Source of the DNA: Stropharia rugosoannulata
Lineage: Eukaryota; Basidiomycota; Agaricomycetes; Agaricales; Strophariaceae
Length of the DNA stretch: 64,000 nt
Direction of reading: 5' to 3'
Assembly (NCBI GenBank): GCA_028532985.1
Contig: JANCIK010000003.1
Span: forward strand, 692,001-756,000
The notes beneath the pieces are model-generated. The model saw only the letters and a program-made list of their open reading frames with translations. It did no database searches and was not told the origin of the DNA. Both the position numbers and the translations under genes were made by a program. The stretch's first letter is position 1, and each line of letters starts with the position of its first letter. Below are positions 44,790 to 60,680 of the stretch, one piece after another.

Positions 44790-47700
44790 ATGTCAACTGC
44801 TGAAGTTGCACGGTGTCTTAGTGCCACCCTTAGCCCAGATACAAATACCCGCGTCTCTGCAGAACTTGCTCTTTCGGAGCTCTTTACACGCCCAGGCGCG
44901 TCCTTCGCTTGCAGTCAAACCACTGTCTCCTTACGATCTTAGCCATCCAGATGTTGCTATCTCCCTCTCGCATTTGATTCTCTCGCAAGAGACCGAGATG
45001 TCTCTTAGACAGATAAGTACAGCCTGTAACAGTGTATCATCCTCATCTTGACGCGTTAGCTTTACTCGGCGAGCATCGCACTGCGCAAGTATGTCAGAGA
45101 GAGATGGTCCCCATACTTTTCTAGCTTTAAAGGTTCTGCGCCGTCAGTGGAGGTACGTGATGCGATATTGTACATTAATCCATCTGTAATCTGCGCATAT
45201 AGGTAAAATCTCAAGTAAGAGAAGCCGTATTCCGAGGATTGTCGGATGAGAACAGGAAAATCCGCTCGCTTTCGGTCAGTATCTTGTTTTACTTTGCTTT
45301 TAACTCAAAACATATCTTCTCATGATAGGCGCACACCCTTTCCTCAATTGCCAACTGTGACTGGCCTGACGAGTATCCGGATCTCCTTACTTCCCTTATA
45401 GGACTACTCTCGTCTGGTTCTCCTGCATCAGTCCATGGCGCAATGCAAGTCTTTACAGAATTCATCAAATCTGACCTCACGGAAGATCAAATCCTGCCGG
45501 TTCTACGCGAGCTTCTTCCTGTGCTTCTTCAGATCTTAGGATCGTCTCAGGTATTATTCCTCTTTTTGCTGCGTGTATCGCCTATTAAAAACCTCGAAAG
45601 TCCCATTCCGCACCGACCCGTGCCCGCACCATATCCGTTTTCCGACAATGTGTAACTGCATTGTTTATGGTTAAAGATCAACACCCTCAAGCCGTTAAAG
45701 AGGCCATTGCCTCTGTTCTGCCCGTCTGGTTAGAAGCGTTCAAAGTGTTGTTGAACATTGATCCCCTCCAAGACGTGGCAGATTCTAATAACTGGGATGG
45801 TTTAACTATTCGCATACAAATCTTCAAGGTTCAGGCTATATTAGTATTAAGACATACAGTCACTAACGCTTTTGTAATACAGACATTAGACACTCTCAAC
45901 ACTTCATTCCCTCGCTCACTTGTACCATATATTCCTGAGTTGCTTTCAGTCTCCGTCCACCATTTGCGTGTCCTATATCCCGTCTTCTCGACGTATTATC
46001 TATCAGCTACAGAAACCGCACCAAGCACATCAGAGGATGAACCCCTTGAGCTGCCTCAATTACTTTGTCCTATTATCGACTTCTTGGGTGCCGTCGTGAG
46101 AGGAGGAAGGGCTCGCGACTGGTTAACCTACGAAAACATCTTGTCTCTGGTTTCCTCGGTCTTCGCATTTGTTCAAATGACCGATGATGATGTATCTATG
46201 ATTTTTATTGTTTTGTTGCCTCTACTCACCCCTTTTAGGTTGATACCTGGGCTAACAATGCCAACATATTTGTTGCTCAAGAAGAAGATGAGACGCAGCC
46301 GTATAGCGTTCGCGTGGCAGGATTTGATCTACTGAGTGTATGTATCACTATTGTTGGTCCTTGGCCGCTTTATCTCACTGTGTGAGGTTAGTCCCTGATA
46401 GAGCGTGCTCCAGTACAAACCGTCAAGTCTGTGCAAGTTAACATTGAACAAGTCTTTGCCTCATCAGAGGCTTTACGCAATAGCGGAAACAACGACTGGT
46501 GAAAAATCTCTTCAGCTGTTTTACGTACACTCACTGACAATTATATCAGGTGGCGAGCACTGGAAGCTGCTTTAGCCGCAATTGGCTCCCAGTCCGAGTC
46601 AATCCTAGATTGCATCGAAGATGAACAGGAATCAGGACGTCCAAAGCCTGTCGATATTGATTACCTGCTTGCCAACGTTATACCGCCTATTTTGAATGTG
46701 TCTGGTGTGCTCTTTCATCTATTCATCGTAGTGCTAAATTAACATTCCTTCAGAATACCCATTTTTGCAAGGGAGAGCATTTGTCTTTGCAAGTCAATAC
46801 GCCAAAGTCTTACCTCTCCAGTCTGCGGGTCACTACCTGGACGCCGCTGTACAAGTTCTTGAATCCACTGAGGCTGGTGTTCCAGTTAAAATTTCAGCTG
46901 TAAAGGCGGTGCATAAGTGAGTTCGTCGTCGTCGTCGCCGTTGCACGTCACCTACTGACATTGTGCAGCTTCTGCCAAGGTGGTGAAGATTCCGCTTTGA
47001 CGCCATTCGCGCATCGGATTGCCAGAGATTTGGGCCCTTTCCTGTTGATTACCTCAGACGACACACTCTCCCTTGTTCTGGAGACGTTGTCCGTCGTCCT
47101 AGAGGTGGACCAAGGGAAATGGCTCACGCCTGAGCTTGCACAATCCCTTATGTCTGCCGTTTTTGAAGTTTGGAGCAAAAACAACAGAGGTAAAAACACA
47201 ATTTTTATGTCAGACTGTTTCTTATATATACCTCAACCCTTTCTAGATCCCATCTTCATATCTATTTTGACGGATATATTCCAGAACCTTGCGGCTTCTC
47301 CCCAGGAAGGAATATACGAAACTGTGGTTAAACAAGCGTTACCCGTCCTCAGTAACGCCATCATATCAGCCAAAAAGGAGGAGTCTTGGATTGCAGGGTC
47401 AGCCATTGATCTTGTTAGTAGCCTTGTCCAAGGTGCTCCCGAGAGCCGCCTTGGATCTGGTTTCTTCCAACTCCTTGCACCTAATCTGTTTGCATGCTTA
47501 ACCGTAGCGGAAGATAGAGATGTGCTTCAGGTAAGTCATAGTCGTATAGCACCTAATCTTGTTTTACTGAAAATACTTTAGAGTGGCATTACGTGTCTCA
47601 CCAATGTCATCCGTAAGGACTGCAATCAATTGTTGTCTTGGTCAGACTCCAATGGCAGGACGGGAATTGAATGGGTTCTTACTCTTGTTGCTCGTGTGAT

Positions 47701-48845
47701 TCAAAGCCGAGACGAGTCCGGAGGCCTTCAGATAGGTGATCTGATAATACACCTGTTGAGAAAAGCGGGTGAATCTGTGTTGCCCGTTCTCCCCGATTTA
47801 TTACAAGCCATGATCACTCGCATGACGACAGCAGTTACTGCGTCTTTCTTACAAGTAAGCTGATAAATACTTATATCAGTTCATGTGCTTACTCCTTATT
47901 TAGTCTCTCATAATCCCCTTCGCATTTCTCATCAATAATCAACGGGACGCCGTTCTGTCTCTTCTAGAACCTATAATAATCAATGGTCGCCCTGCTCTTG
48001 AAATTCTTCTGAAGACATGGTGCGAAAACGGCGAAACATTTCAAGGCTTTTGGCCCATGCGGATCAGTACACTAGGGCTAACCCAACTTCTGGCGTGTGA
48101 TCGTCCTAGTGTCCAGAATTTGGCTGTTAAAGGGGACCTCATCGTCAACGAGTCAACAAAGAATAGTGAGTATATGTTTTTGGCTGTATTATCATTTCCT
48201 TGATGTTTGTGGCTACAGTCATTGTGACGCGCTCGAGAGCGAAGACAAGTATGCATATTGCGTCCGAATAATATTCATTCCTAGAGTCTAACCCAATTTC
48301 TTTTAGCTCCCAATGAGTTCACTTCAATTTCATTCCCTGTCAAGGCTTTGAAGCTCATCCTACATGACATCAAATCCGACGGCGAAGCCGCCAGTATGAA
48401 TGCACCAGCGGGCATCTTTGATGCTGACCCTGACGATGATGTAAGCTCTGGCTCTCTAACAACTGATTGATGAGGTAACTCAAGATTTGTAGGACACCGA
48501 ATGGGTAGATGAAGGTGGTCAAGCCCCACCAAAAGACGAGTTTGCCTACCTCTCGGATCTTATAGGCCCCAAAGGCATGAAATTCGACAATGACGAAGTT
48601 TTGGATAGTAATGACGATGAGGATCTGCAAAATGATCCCGTATCTCAAATGGATATGCAGGTCGGTGTCATGCCCAATCTTCACAAATATTTCAATTTGT
48701 TAATCTCTTTCGACTCTAGGCTCACCTTTTCAGCTTCCTGCGCGATTGCGCCGCTCACAACACCAATAACTTCACGGCTATTGTTGACCAACTGACTCCT
48801 GCAGAAATGGTTGTTGTTCGTCGCATCGTCAATGGTGAAAACTAG
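44790..48845 (+). CDS. Importin-9 / Kap114-type karyopherin
   Basis: A long gene with many small introns encoding a HEAT-repeat importin-beta. Exon 1 (44790-44899) gives MSTAEVARCLSATLSPDTNT and RVSAELALSELFTRP, the importin-beta N-terminal repeat; a 44-bp intron leads to HPDVAISLSHLILSQETEMS. Then LRKYVRERWSPYFSSFKG, SLSAHTLSSIANCDWPDEYP (a family signature), LLPVLLQILGSSQ, LQDVADSNNWDGLTIRIQIF, WRALEAALAAIGSQSESILD, NVIPPILNVSEYPFLQGRAF, FLQLLAP-type HEAT repeats and an acidic loop (DADPDDDDTEWVDEGGQ). Order and loops fit Kap114/IPO9, which imports histones and TATA-binding protein. The intron after MSLRQ near 45015 could not be placed with confidence, so an exact protein length is not given. 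No disruption seen. Confidence 0.85.
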
Positions 48846-49166
48846 GCTGGTCTGCGCAGACCATGGTGAAGGATGGATCGCATCTGTATTCGAGAAAAAT
48901 ATTTGGTACTATGCCGCCAGGCTGGAATTTTGTGTTGTACTATAGTAGGCAACATACGGATTACTTACATAGGTAAAACAAAATAAAAATCTTCATTTGG
49001 TACTTGGGTGAATGCCTTGGGCATTGTTAGGAAAAAGGCCGAGTCAATGAAACTGGGACAGCATTAGTAGAGTAGCCGTGGGAATGTTCTAATTGCATCA
49101 AGAATTTTCTTCAGATGTTTTGAAATTGTTTTGAAGTGCTACTTTTCGACCTCCCACAGAAAGGCA
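48846..49166. other. Short intergenic region, NOG2 promoter
   Basis: About 320 bp containing the importin 3' UTR and the NOG2 promoter. No gene seen. Confidence 0.4.
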
Positions 49167-51557
49167 ATGGCTCCTACGAAGAAGTCAAAGTCGGATTCCC
49201 AGTCCAAGACGAGGTCCTCCTCCTCCTCAGGCGTCTCGCTTGCGAAGGTCAAAGGAGAGAACTTCTACCGCGATGCGAAGAAGGTGAATCGCCTGAAGAT
49301 GTTGAACGGCGGTAAGGCCGTTCGCGATAAGGATGGAAAGATTATACAGGCCGCGGCTTTCCAGAAAGGAGAGGACGAGACGAAACCTGGGCGTGTACAG
49401 CCGGACAAACGGTGGTTCGGTGAGTTGACCTCTTCAATCTCGTTCGAAGGCAAACAATTATGCTAAAATTATTTCGTAGGCAATACTAGGGTCATCTCTC
49501 AGACCGCGTTAGATCACTTCAGGACGAGTCTTGGGGCGAAGAAGGATGATCCATACTCTGTACTGCTGAGGAGGAATAAGCTGCCTATGGCGCTGCTTGA
49601 CGATGCGGCAAATCCCAATGTGCAGAAGGTGAGTGCTGTTGTCGGACTGTTCCAAGTATTGTCGGCTCACTGAACTGTATAGCGTCCTCACATAGTAGAA
49701 ACTGAACCCTTTTCAGAAACCTTTGGGCCAAAGGCTCAGAGAAAGCGTCCAAGAGTGGATGTAGGAACCTTTGAAGAGCTGGGGAAACTGGGTGCAGAGA
49801 TGGCTGAGCAAGCTGAGAGCGCAGCCACTGTAGCAGGCAGCCGCATCATCGGTAAGAGCTTACACGTGTTATACTAAACAAAAACTCTAATATAACATTT
49901 AGAACCACTCCAGTCATCTATTGTTGAACCCCAGACCCATGCAGACTTCAACGAACCCATCTACGCCAAGGGAACTTCACGACGCATTTTCGGTGAACTC
50001 TATAAGGTTATTGACTCTTCCGATGTCATCCTACATATTCTCGATGCTCGTGATCCATTGGGAACGATGTGCGAGTCTGTCCTTGAGACTATTAAAAAGG
50101 AAAAGGCCCACAAACAAGTTGTGCTGGTCATCAACAAGTGCGATTTGGTGCCTAATTGGGTTACAGTAAGGAACTTCCCTGGTACCACATTGTTGATCCT
50201 GTTGACGTTCGTAATACAGGCAAGGTATATCAAGCACCTCACTCCCCGTTATCCTACCATCGCATTCCATGCTTCCCCCAACCATTCTTTCGGAAAGGGG
50301 TCTCTTATCCAGCTGCTGCGCCAATTTTCACACCTTCACTCTGACAAAAAGCAAATTTCCGTCGGTTTCATCGGATACCCTAACGTTGGTAAAAGTAGCG
50401 TAATCAACACTCTTAAAAGCAGCAAAGTCTGCACTGTCGCACCGGTACCCGGAGAGACCAAAGTAAGGAAGCATGCTCGACCTTCTATCTAGTCTCTAAT
50501 CAGCGTTTTTTTTTTGCAGGTGTGGCAATATATCACTCTGACAAAACGTATCTATCTCATTGATTGCCCGGGTATCGTACCGGCGTCTGCAAACGATAGT
50601 CATACTTCAATCGTTCTCAAGGGAGTTGTGCGAGTAGAAGCGCTGCCGACTCCATCTGAGCATGTTCCCGCCCTTATGGACCGCGTGAAGCCTATTTATC
50701 TGTCGAGAACATATGATATTCCCCTCCCTAACAAAGATGATATCACGACTGGATGGGACCCTGAGGATTTCCTGGACCAGCTTGCCCGTAAGAAAGGACG
50801 TCTACTGAAGCATGGAGAGCCTGACATCGACTCGGTTGCCAAAATTATCCTCACTGATTGGGTCCGGGGTCGCATACCTTTCTTCGTCCCACCACCCGAG
50901 CGGTCGGAGGAGCTCAACGAAACCGAGGCGAAGATCAAGAAGAGGAAAGATAACAAGGGAAAGGCGAAGGCGGTTCCTGTTGAGGTGCCCGGCGTAAAAC
51001 AGAACCTGAAAACGCTAATACAAAAGAATACCTTCCTGCCCGAAGATATCGAGCGGTTGGATGAAGAATTCGAAGGGGATGAAAATGTCGCGGCGGAAGA
51101 AGCTTCATTAGACGATATTGGTGATGCTGCTGAAGTCGATGAGAAGGAGGAGGAGGAGGAGGAGGAGGAAGACTTGAAGTGGAATGACGTGTTTGAAGGC
51201 GTTTCATCCACCGCACAAGAAATGTCAGAGGGGACAGAGACAGCAGAAGCTGATGGTGATATGGATGCTGACGGTATGTCAATTAGGCTTTTTCCATTTG
51301 CGAAAGACCAATTTTATCTTGCAGACGATGCCTCGGATTCCGAGAAAGCGACGAAGGAGCCTCGCATGAAGACTAACAAGGTACCTCTTTTTACCCATGC
51401 TGACCCTTGAAACGATTTTTGATTCCATTCTGTGCAGCGTAAAGCCGCCAATTTCTATACTTCTGCCAACGTGAAGAACAAGAGCCGAACGAAGGCGGCT
51501 TTAATGAAGTCACTGCCTGTTGGCAAGAAGGGTGGAGGCAGAAGCAAGAAGACCTAG
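49167..51557 (+). CDS. NOG2: Nucleolar GTP-binding protein 2 (Nog2/Nug2)
   Basis: A circularly permuted GTPase of pre-60S ribosome assembly. Seen in the permuted order: G4 in [21 protein letters not shown]1 in [18 protein letters not shown], the [17 protein letters not shown] switch region, and G3 in [16 protein letters not shown]. The N-terminus has the family block [20 protein letters not shown], then [17 protein letters not shown] and [20 protein letters not shown]. The C-terminus is lysine-rich and acidic with a Glu run (51150-51172) and a basic tail. The ATG at 49167 ([20 protein letters not shown]) is preferred to the in-frame ATG at 49131, which adds 12 unlike residues. Introns are short and conventional. 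Acts in the nucleolus and nucleoplasm as a placeholder before Nmd3 binding. Confidence 0.93.
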
Positions 51558-51844
51558 ACGTCGGTGAAGGATGAGCCGGCATATTGACGATAGTACAAGA
51601 CTGTGGACGAGCCCGTAGCTGTATATGTAGGCGTATATTATTTTACTGACGGATGGACCTGATATGAGAGCCGGGTAAGGCTAGGCGTTGCGAGATTCAG
51701 CAAGGCAAATCGGGGCCTTCGGGATTTGATCGGACATCCGCTAATCAAGGTGGGCTGGAGTTGTCCTCCATCGTGGGAATCTTGAATCCCTTCCTTAAGA
51801 TTGATTTCGCGATAATTTTTGCTCCTTCATTCTCTCTACTCACC
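51558..51844. promoter_or_regulatory. Enolase 1 promoter region
   Basis: About 290 bp between NOG2 and enolase. Ends in a pyrimidine-rich tract (TTCATTCTCTCTACTCACC) directly before the ATG, typical of highly expressed fungal genes. Confidence 0.4.
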
Positions 51845-53488
<1,644 letters not shown>

Positions 53489-54692
53489 ACGGACTATAGG
53501 CTTGCGATAGATGCTTGAACATGTGTATTGTATTGCTGTTATTAACTAAAACAAGTGTATCACTGGCCATAAAAATAAAATTGTACAAAACATCTATATT
53601 CTTTCATCAAGATGGAAAGTAGTTGCCAATGAAACAGAAGATGCAGCGTTTACGCAAAGGTGGCTCGACGTTAGGCTAGAAACCTACCGCGTGCTGCATA
53701 TTTTATAACAAAGGTGATAGTGAAAAATACTCTGTCTCAAGTTAAGGGCTTCGAGAGCAAGACGGCCCAAGTAACAGTCAGTTGAGCTCAAGACAGCTCG
53801 ATAGAATAATCGAGTGTACTAGGTTCAGGGACGAGGCACAACTTGAAAAGTTAACAGATTGACTGTCATCCTCAGTAAAATAGAAAAGTCCGGTTATGTC
53901 AGGTTGATGTCTGGTAATATCACACGGTAGTCGACATTTTCCGCTTCAGTCAGATTATAGTCAGATAAATGTAATTACATAGCTGTCAACCAAATGTGAT
54001 AAGACAATGACATCTATTTATTTGGTCTGTGAAGGAGACTAAGGGATGGGCGCCCAATTCTTAAATTTCCAAATATAGCAACTAGTATTCGCGACGTTAC
54101 AAAAAGACAGACCGAATCTCCTGACCTGTTCCTACATATGGAGATGTGCAGAATCTACTCTTGTATATTGAGACCTAGAGACTAGGCGGGTAAGGGAACA
54201 TATCTGCGCCATACAGCTGGATCAGTACGGGCAGCATCAGGTATCTGGACCCATCAGGCTGGTGAAAACAGGTTCTCCCATCTTATTTTTTAACGGAAAC
54301 GTATAGAAGCTGACTACTGTATTTTGAAAGAGCCTATTGCTTGTATCCAAAGAAATCCAACTGTCTTGTTTGGGTCGAACCCTTTCAATTTCCCTATGGG
54401 ACTCTACCAAATTTGTAGATCGATATTCTAATACTTCGAGGGGTGCTGGATGAATGAATATAATTATCAGGGCCTAGACAAGACGACTCTTGACCATTGC
54501 TCAGTCATTTTTAATTTATACAAAGGTTTGATGAATGGCTATTCCATAACAGTAGTATAAGTACTCGGACTACCTTCAGAGTCCAGACAGTCTAAGATTT
54601 GGAATCACGTCTAAAAATAGGACATCCACTTAATATTATCATGTTCTCCACCAGAGCGCCTTCTTAAACTTCTCCATCGTCAAGCACACAAC
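53489..54692. other. Intergenic between tandem enolases, no gene seen
   Basis: 1.2 kb of AT-rich sequence with no convincing frame on either strand. It holds the promoter of the second enolase. Confidence 0.5.
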
Positions 54693-56339
<1,647 letters not shown>

Positions 56340-57095
56340 ACTTGGCCAAGTAAGCGCATATATGCATCAGCTAGCTGCAGCATTGCGACAGAAAGAACCA
56401 GAAAGCGTAGTCACTTTCTCGAAAAGTCTACAAAAAGGAATTGGGGATCTCGTCAGTTCCAATAAATGCTGTGTCATGAGTGTACAATATACTTGGTGTA
56501 CGAAGGAGAGCTGCGTAGAAAACTATATCTGTATGGGCGCGTCGGTGACATAATGCTATCAAACCGGGTGTCAGCTGGTTGCTGAGGAGTGCGACGGAGT
56601 AGGTGACAAGCAGCTGTTTCAGGTGTTTTGGGAGCAGCCATTTCTCTCAGAACGGGCTCGCAGTAAGTAGCCAGCGTCGAAAAAGCAATGGGGTAACACA
56701 AGGGCACAGACTTCATTTGTCCATTAATGCAGAATATCCGGGGCTATACATTGACTGGTGACCTGATGAATGTACATATCGCAATTATAGTCACCACCTA
56801 GATGTTGATGTCGCTGGAAGGATTGGCAGATGTAGGGCCGCTGTCGATAAAATTGCATTCCGATCGGTAAGATGTGGCAAACGGAAACGTTCAGCCGCAG
56901 ACAAACACTGAGAGAGCAGGGAGATTAGTCGCTGTTAGGGTTTGGACAACGACAAGCACAGTCGGGCAGGTTAAGAGCAAGACCGGGAACGGGCGTCTAG
57001 AGAGACACGTGGAGAATGGGATGGCCGTGAGAGGGAGCATGATTGTCGCGATGGGAATAAATAGGAGCCAATGTCACTTGTTCCCCAGCGTCGAC
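56340..57095. other. Intergenic region with TBC-gene promoter
   Basis: No gene seen. A TATA-like GATAAATAGG lies about 40 bp before the ATG at 57096 and argues against the more upstream in-frame ATG at 56874. Confidence 0.4.
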
Positions 57096-59406
57096 ATGGA
57101 CGCACCCGCCCTCCTCCTCATCCCTCCCAGCCCTCACCCGCAATCGCCGCCACAACCCCGCAAACAGCCCGGTAGGGACTCTTCCGACGCTATCTTTTCT
57201 ATTTACTCCATGTACAGCGACGACATCCAGGACCGCGCCAGCGGCTCCTGGCACGAAGCTCACCTCCACTCCTGCTCCGCGTCCGGCTCAACAGCGCACA
57301 GAGCCTCGGCAGCATCCACAAGCAAGAGACGGCCCCAGTCTGCCGCCAGAGAGAACGAGGACGATTCTGAGCTGGCCTATTTCACCTCCGACGCCCGTGA
57401 TTCCGTTGCTGCTCCCCCTTCGCGCACACCCTCGACAACTCGCAGCCGGTCGGCATCTCGTCGGACTGCATCCGACCTTTTTGACTCGGCGCCGGGATCT
57501 GCAGCCATGCGCACAAGCGATTTGTCGGCCTCCTCATACGCACCCGCGCCATCACTGAGCGCCGCAAAACGACGAAGTGGCTCACCGCAAACAGGCTCAC
57601 GTCGTTCTTCGCGCAGTTCACCACGACGTTTCTCCGCCACGAGCCATGAGTTACCTCCCCTGCCACCGTCCGTGCGGTCAACACCATCTCCCACTCCTCC
57701 ATCACAGCCGCTCTCACAAGTCATGCCACTTCAGAACCACCGTCGGCCTCCATCTGACCACAGATCCCATTCGCGGACTTCAATACGTCAGCCGTCACCG
57801 TCACCCACTCCCCTTACACCCAAAACATCTCTTCAACTTAATGCCAGATCTCCCCCCACGACATTTGATTCACCGTCCAGTATAGTCTCCCTCGTACCGT
57901 CAGAAGGGGAGGACGCTGATGGATTCCATGTCCGAAATACGTACGCCCAGCTCGAAGCTACTGGTGTAAAAGGAGATGGCTATGAAGAAGGCGTCGAACG
58001 CACCCGTGCTAGGGTTGGCACGAGCAGGACAAGTCAACTCCAAGCAGAGGAAGCTCTGGGAGACGGCCAGGAAAAGAAGCGGGAACTGGATGCAAAAGAA
58101 ATACAAGTTTTGCAGAACGTTGACCGGTGCGCTTCATTACGCAGTTTAATTCACATCCCCTGCTCGGGGACTAATCGATGTCTAGTTACGGTTTCTTTTC
58201 AATACCTTCACACGATCGTCTGGTTCTTCTGCCCACTGCTCCATTTCTTAAAAAACTCTCTACGGTTTCCGCAGGGCCTCCTTCCGCCTCACCCCAAGCA
58301 ACTACAGTAGCCTCACTTCCAACACCCTTTATTTCGCCGAAAGAATCCTCGCGGATAGAGAAGTGGACACGGATGCTCGTACCGCATAAGCGTGGCTTAG
58401 GCGGGAACGTCGAGCGATGGGAGGTGCGGTCAGGGAAAGAAGCGAAACTGCGTTCACGTGTATACAAAGGCATTCCGGACCGTTGGCGTCGCGCGGCATG
58501 GGATCTTATGCTCTCGCGTTTACCAGGTGTGTCGTCGCAGACATTTGAGCGTCTTGCCTCGGAGTACCGAGAAAACATCGAGCGTCCGTCTCCGTTCGAC
58601 ATACAAATTGATCTTGACGTACCAAGAACAATCAGTGGGCACATCATGTTCCGTACGCGGTACGGTGCTGGGTAAGTCAATCTCCCTCCCCGCGTGTGGG
58701 CAGGACGCTGACCCCATGCAAGGCAACGCTCTTTGTTCCATGTGCTTCACGCATTTTCGCTGAGGTGCTCAGCATGCGGGTATGTTCAGGGTATGGGCCC
58801 GATCGCGGCTACGCTGCTCTGCTACTTCGAGCCGGACCGGGTGTACGGCACCTTGGTGCTTCTCCACGATGCCTATAAACTGCATACAGTGTTCGACGCT
58901 GGGTTCCCTGGCATGCTTGAAGCAATATATGTTCAGGAACGTGTGATGGCGTTTCTGATGCCCGCAGTGTACGCGGCTTGTTCACGCCACGGCGTCGCTA
59001 CCACCGCCTACGCGACTAAATGGTATATTACTCTCTTCGCGAATTCTGTGCCCTTCCAGACGCAGCTGCGGCTATGGGACGCGTTCCTTCTTGAGGGATA
59101 TGACCTGTTTATTGCAATGGCGGTAGCGGTGGTCTGGGCTTTCCGAGGTGTGTTTCGTCCTTTTATGAATCAAACAAGGCTATTGACTGATTTATTTGCT
59201 TAGATCACATCACGTCCGCTTCGGCGAACTTCGAGACGATCTTGTCACTGTTATCGTCATTCTTCGTGCCACAAGACGAGGACGCTCTCATGGCGTGGAT
59301 CGGTGGCATGCTTGCGGATAAGAAGCTGCGCGCAAGCATAGTTCAGTGGCGCGCCGAGTGGAAGGTCCTTGTACGCGAGGGTAAGGACGCCGCTGCGTTG
59401 CTATAG
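57096..59406 (+). CDS. TBC-domain Rab GTPase-activating protein
   Basis: Four exons (57096-58126, 58186-58671, 58723-59147, 59204-59406) sum to 714 residues. The first 340 residues are disordered and Ser/Pro-rich (MDAPALLLIPPSPHPQSPPQ onward) with many phosphorylation-type sites. The TBC domain follows: YKGIPDRWRRAAWDLMLSRL, IQIDLDVPRTI (IxxDxxR with the arginine finger), FHVLHAFSLRCSACGYVQGM (YxQ glutamine finger), AYATKWYITLFANSVPFQTQ and LRLWDAFLLEGYDLFIAMAV. Both catalytic fingers are present, so GAP activity towards a Rab is likely; the Rab is not identifiable. It ends KDAAALL. Confidence 0.9.
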
Positions 59407-59918
59407 TTCAACAAACTTGTCTTTCTTTTTGCTTTTGTTTGTCATGACAGTTAGCGGGTCTCAAGCTACCTTGCTGCATATACTACCGCAGCTTCACATA
59501 TTTTTCCCCCATCATTTGCTTGTTACAACTTTTTATCCACTATTACTGTCATCGAAAGCTAGATGGGTTCCTGTGTATCATTAATAACTATTATAGGTCG
59601 ATTCATTGCTGTTGTCCCGAAAGCATCCGCACTTCTCTTTTCATACCGCATTCGCTGACACACATACGCTTTCTCAAGACATTCGTACATAGTAAATGTA
59701 TAGATATAGCATATATACTAATAAGCGTCGAGCGATTTGTCGATGCACAATAATAATAAAAGTACTACACATCTACTAGAACTCGGTATACTTGTAAAGC
59801 AGAACTGGTGCGGAGGCATTGCCATGATTGTGGCACAACCTGAGTCGGCCTGTTACTGCCGTGGGAATCATTACATTTGTCTCTTCAACTTTTCGCGTTC
59901 CGCCAGTTGTCCCCTACT
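59407..59918. other. Intergenic, no gene seen
   Basis: AT-rich 3' UTR of the TBC gene and promoter of mL40. Only short unsupported frames. Confidence 0.45.
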
Positions 59919-60488
59919 ATGTCCCTCCTCCGCACAGCAACTCGGGCAAGGCCCACGTTTGCTCTCTCTTCCTTACCGGCACAGTTAAGAAGCTATGCAG
60001 CACCACAGATGGACACCGCCGGGGACCCCAAAAAAGAAATCATCCGTCGCGTTCTATACCCAGGAAACATAAAGAACCGCCCCACACCCATTGGGACATG
60101 GCGCCCTGACGTCGGGCGCGCTCTCCAGCGGGCCATACCATCGGTGCAAGCCCACGAGACAATCGAGCGCGCGTGGCTTCTGCACAAGCGCCACTTGCGC
60201 CAGCGCCGGGAGGCGGAGGCGGAGCGCAAGTTCGCTCGGATGAAGGAGGCCATGGATGTGCTGGCGCAAGTGGACCAGCGGCTATACCTCGAGGCCAACC
60301 GCCGTGACGACCCACGTGCGCGCTCGGCAGAGGAGATGGAACTTTCCAAGAAGTCGAAGATGTCGGAGATTCGAGCTATGGAGGCGAGGATACGTGGGCT
60401 GTTCCCCCGTGAATTGCGCATACCAACGGAGACACCCTCGCGCACGGGCTGGAAATATGAGTGGAAGGCCTTCCGTAGACCTCTGTAA
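59919..60488 (+). CDS. Mitochondrial large ribosomal subunit protein mL40
   Basis: A single exon of 189 residues. The N-terminus MSLLRTATRARPTFALSSLP is Arg/Ser/Ala-rich without acids, as in a mitochondrial targeting peptide. Family features: PTPIGTWRPDVGRALQRAIP, AHETIERAWLLHKRHLRQRR, FARMKEAMDVLAQVDQRLYL, and the C-terminal GLFPRELRIPTETPSRTGW. This pattern is typical of mL40 (yeast Mrpl28). The ATG at 59919 is preferred to the in-frame ATG at 59877 because it begins the targeting peptide. Convergent with CSN2. Confidence 0.85.
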   Translation: MSLLRTATRARPTFALSSLPAQLRSYAAPQMDTAGDPKKEIIRRVLYPGNIKNRPTPIGTWRPDVGRALQRAIPSVQAHETIERAWLLHKRHLRQRREAEAERKFARMKEAMDVLAQVDQRLYLEANRRDDPRARSAEEMELSKKSKMSEIRAMEARIRGLFPRELRIPTETPSRTGWKYEWKAFRRPL

Positions 60489-60680
60489 TTGTGAGTATTC
60501 CATAGTCTCCCTATACATTTCCTTGTTAAATCCCGTCGTATGTTTTTGCAGCGTCTCCTTCGCCATCCCATTAATAGACTACATACGCTCTTACAATATG
60601 AGCAAAATGAACATATGTCAAAGAACGATACTACTTCTTAATATACATGTTACAGAAAGCAATACGAAAAGACTACGATG

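Noticed and set aside
50696..51282. Ser-rich minus-strand frames over NOG2
   Set aside because: Produced by antisense of Glu/Lys-rich codons; no independent evidence.
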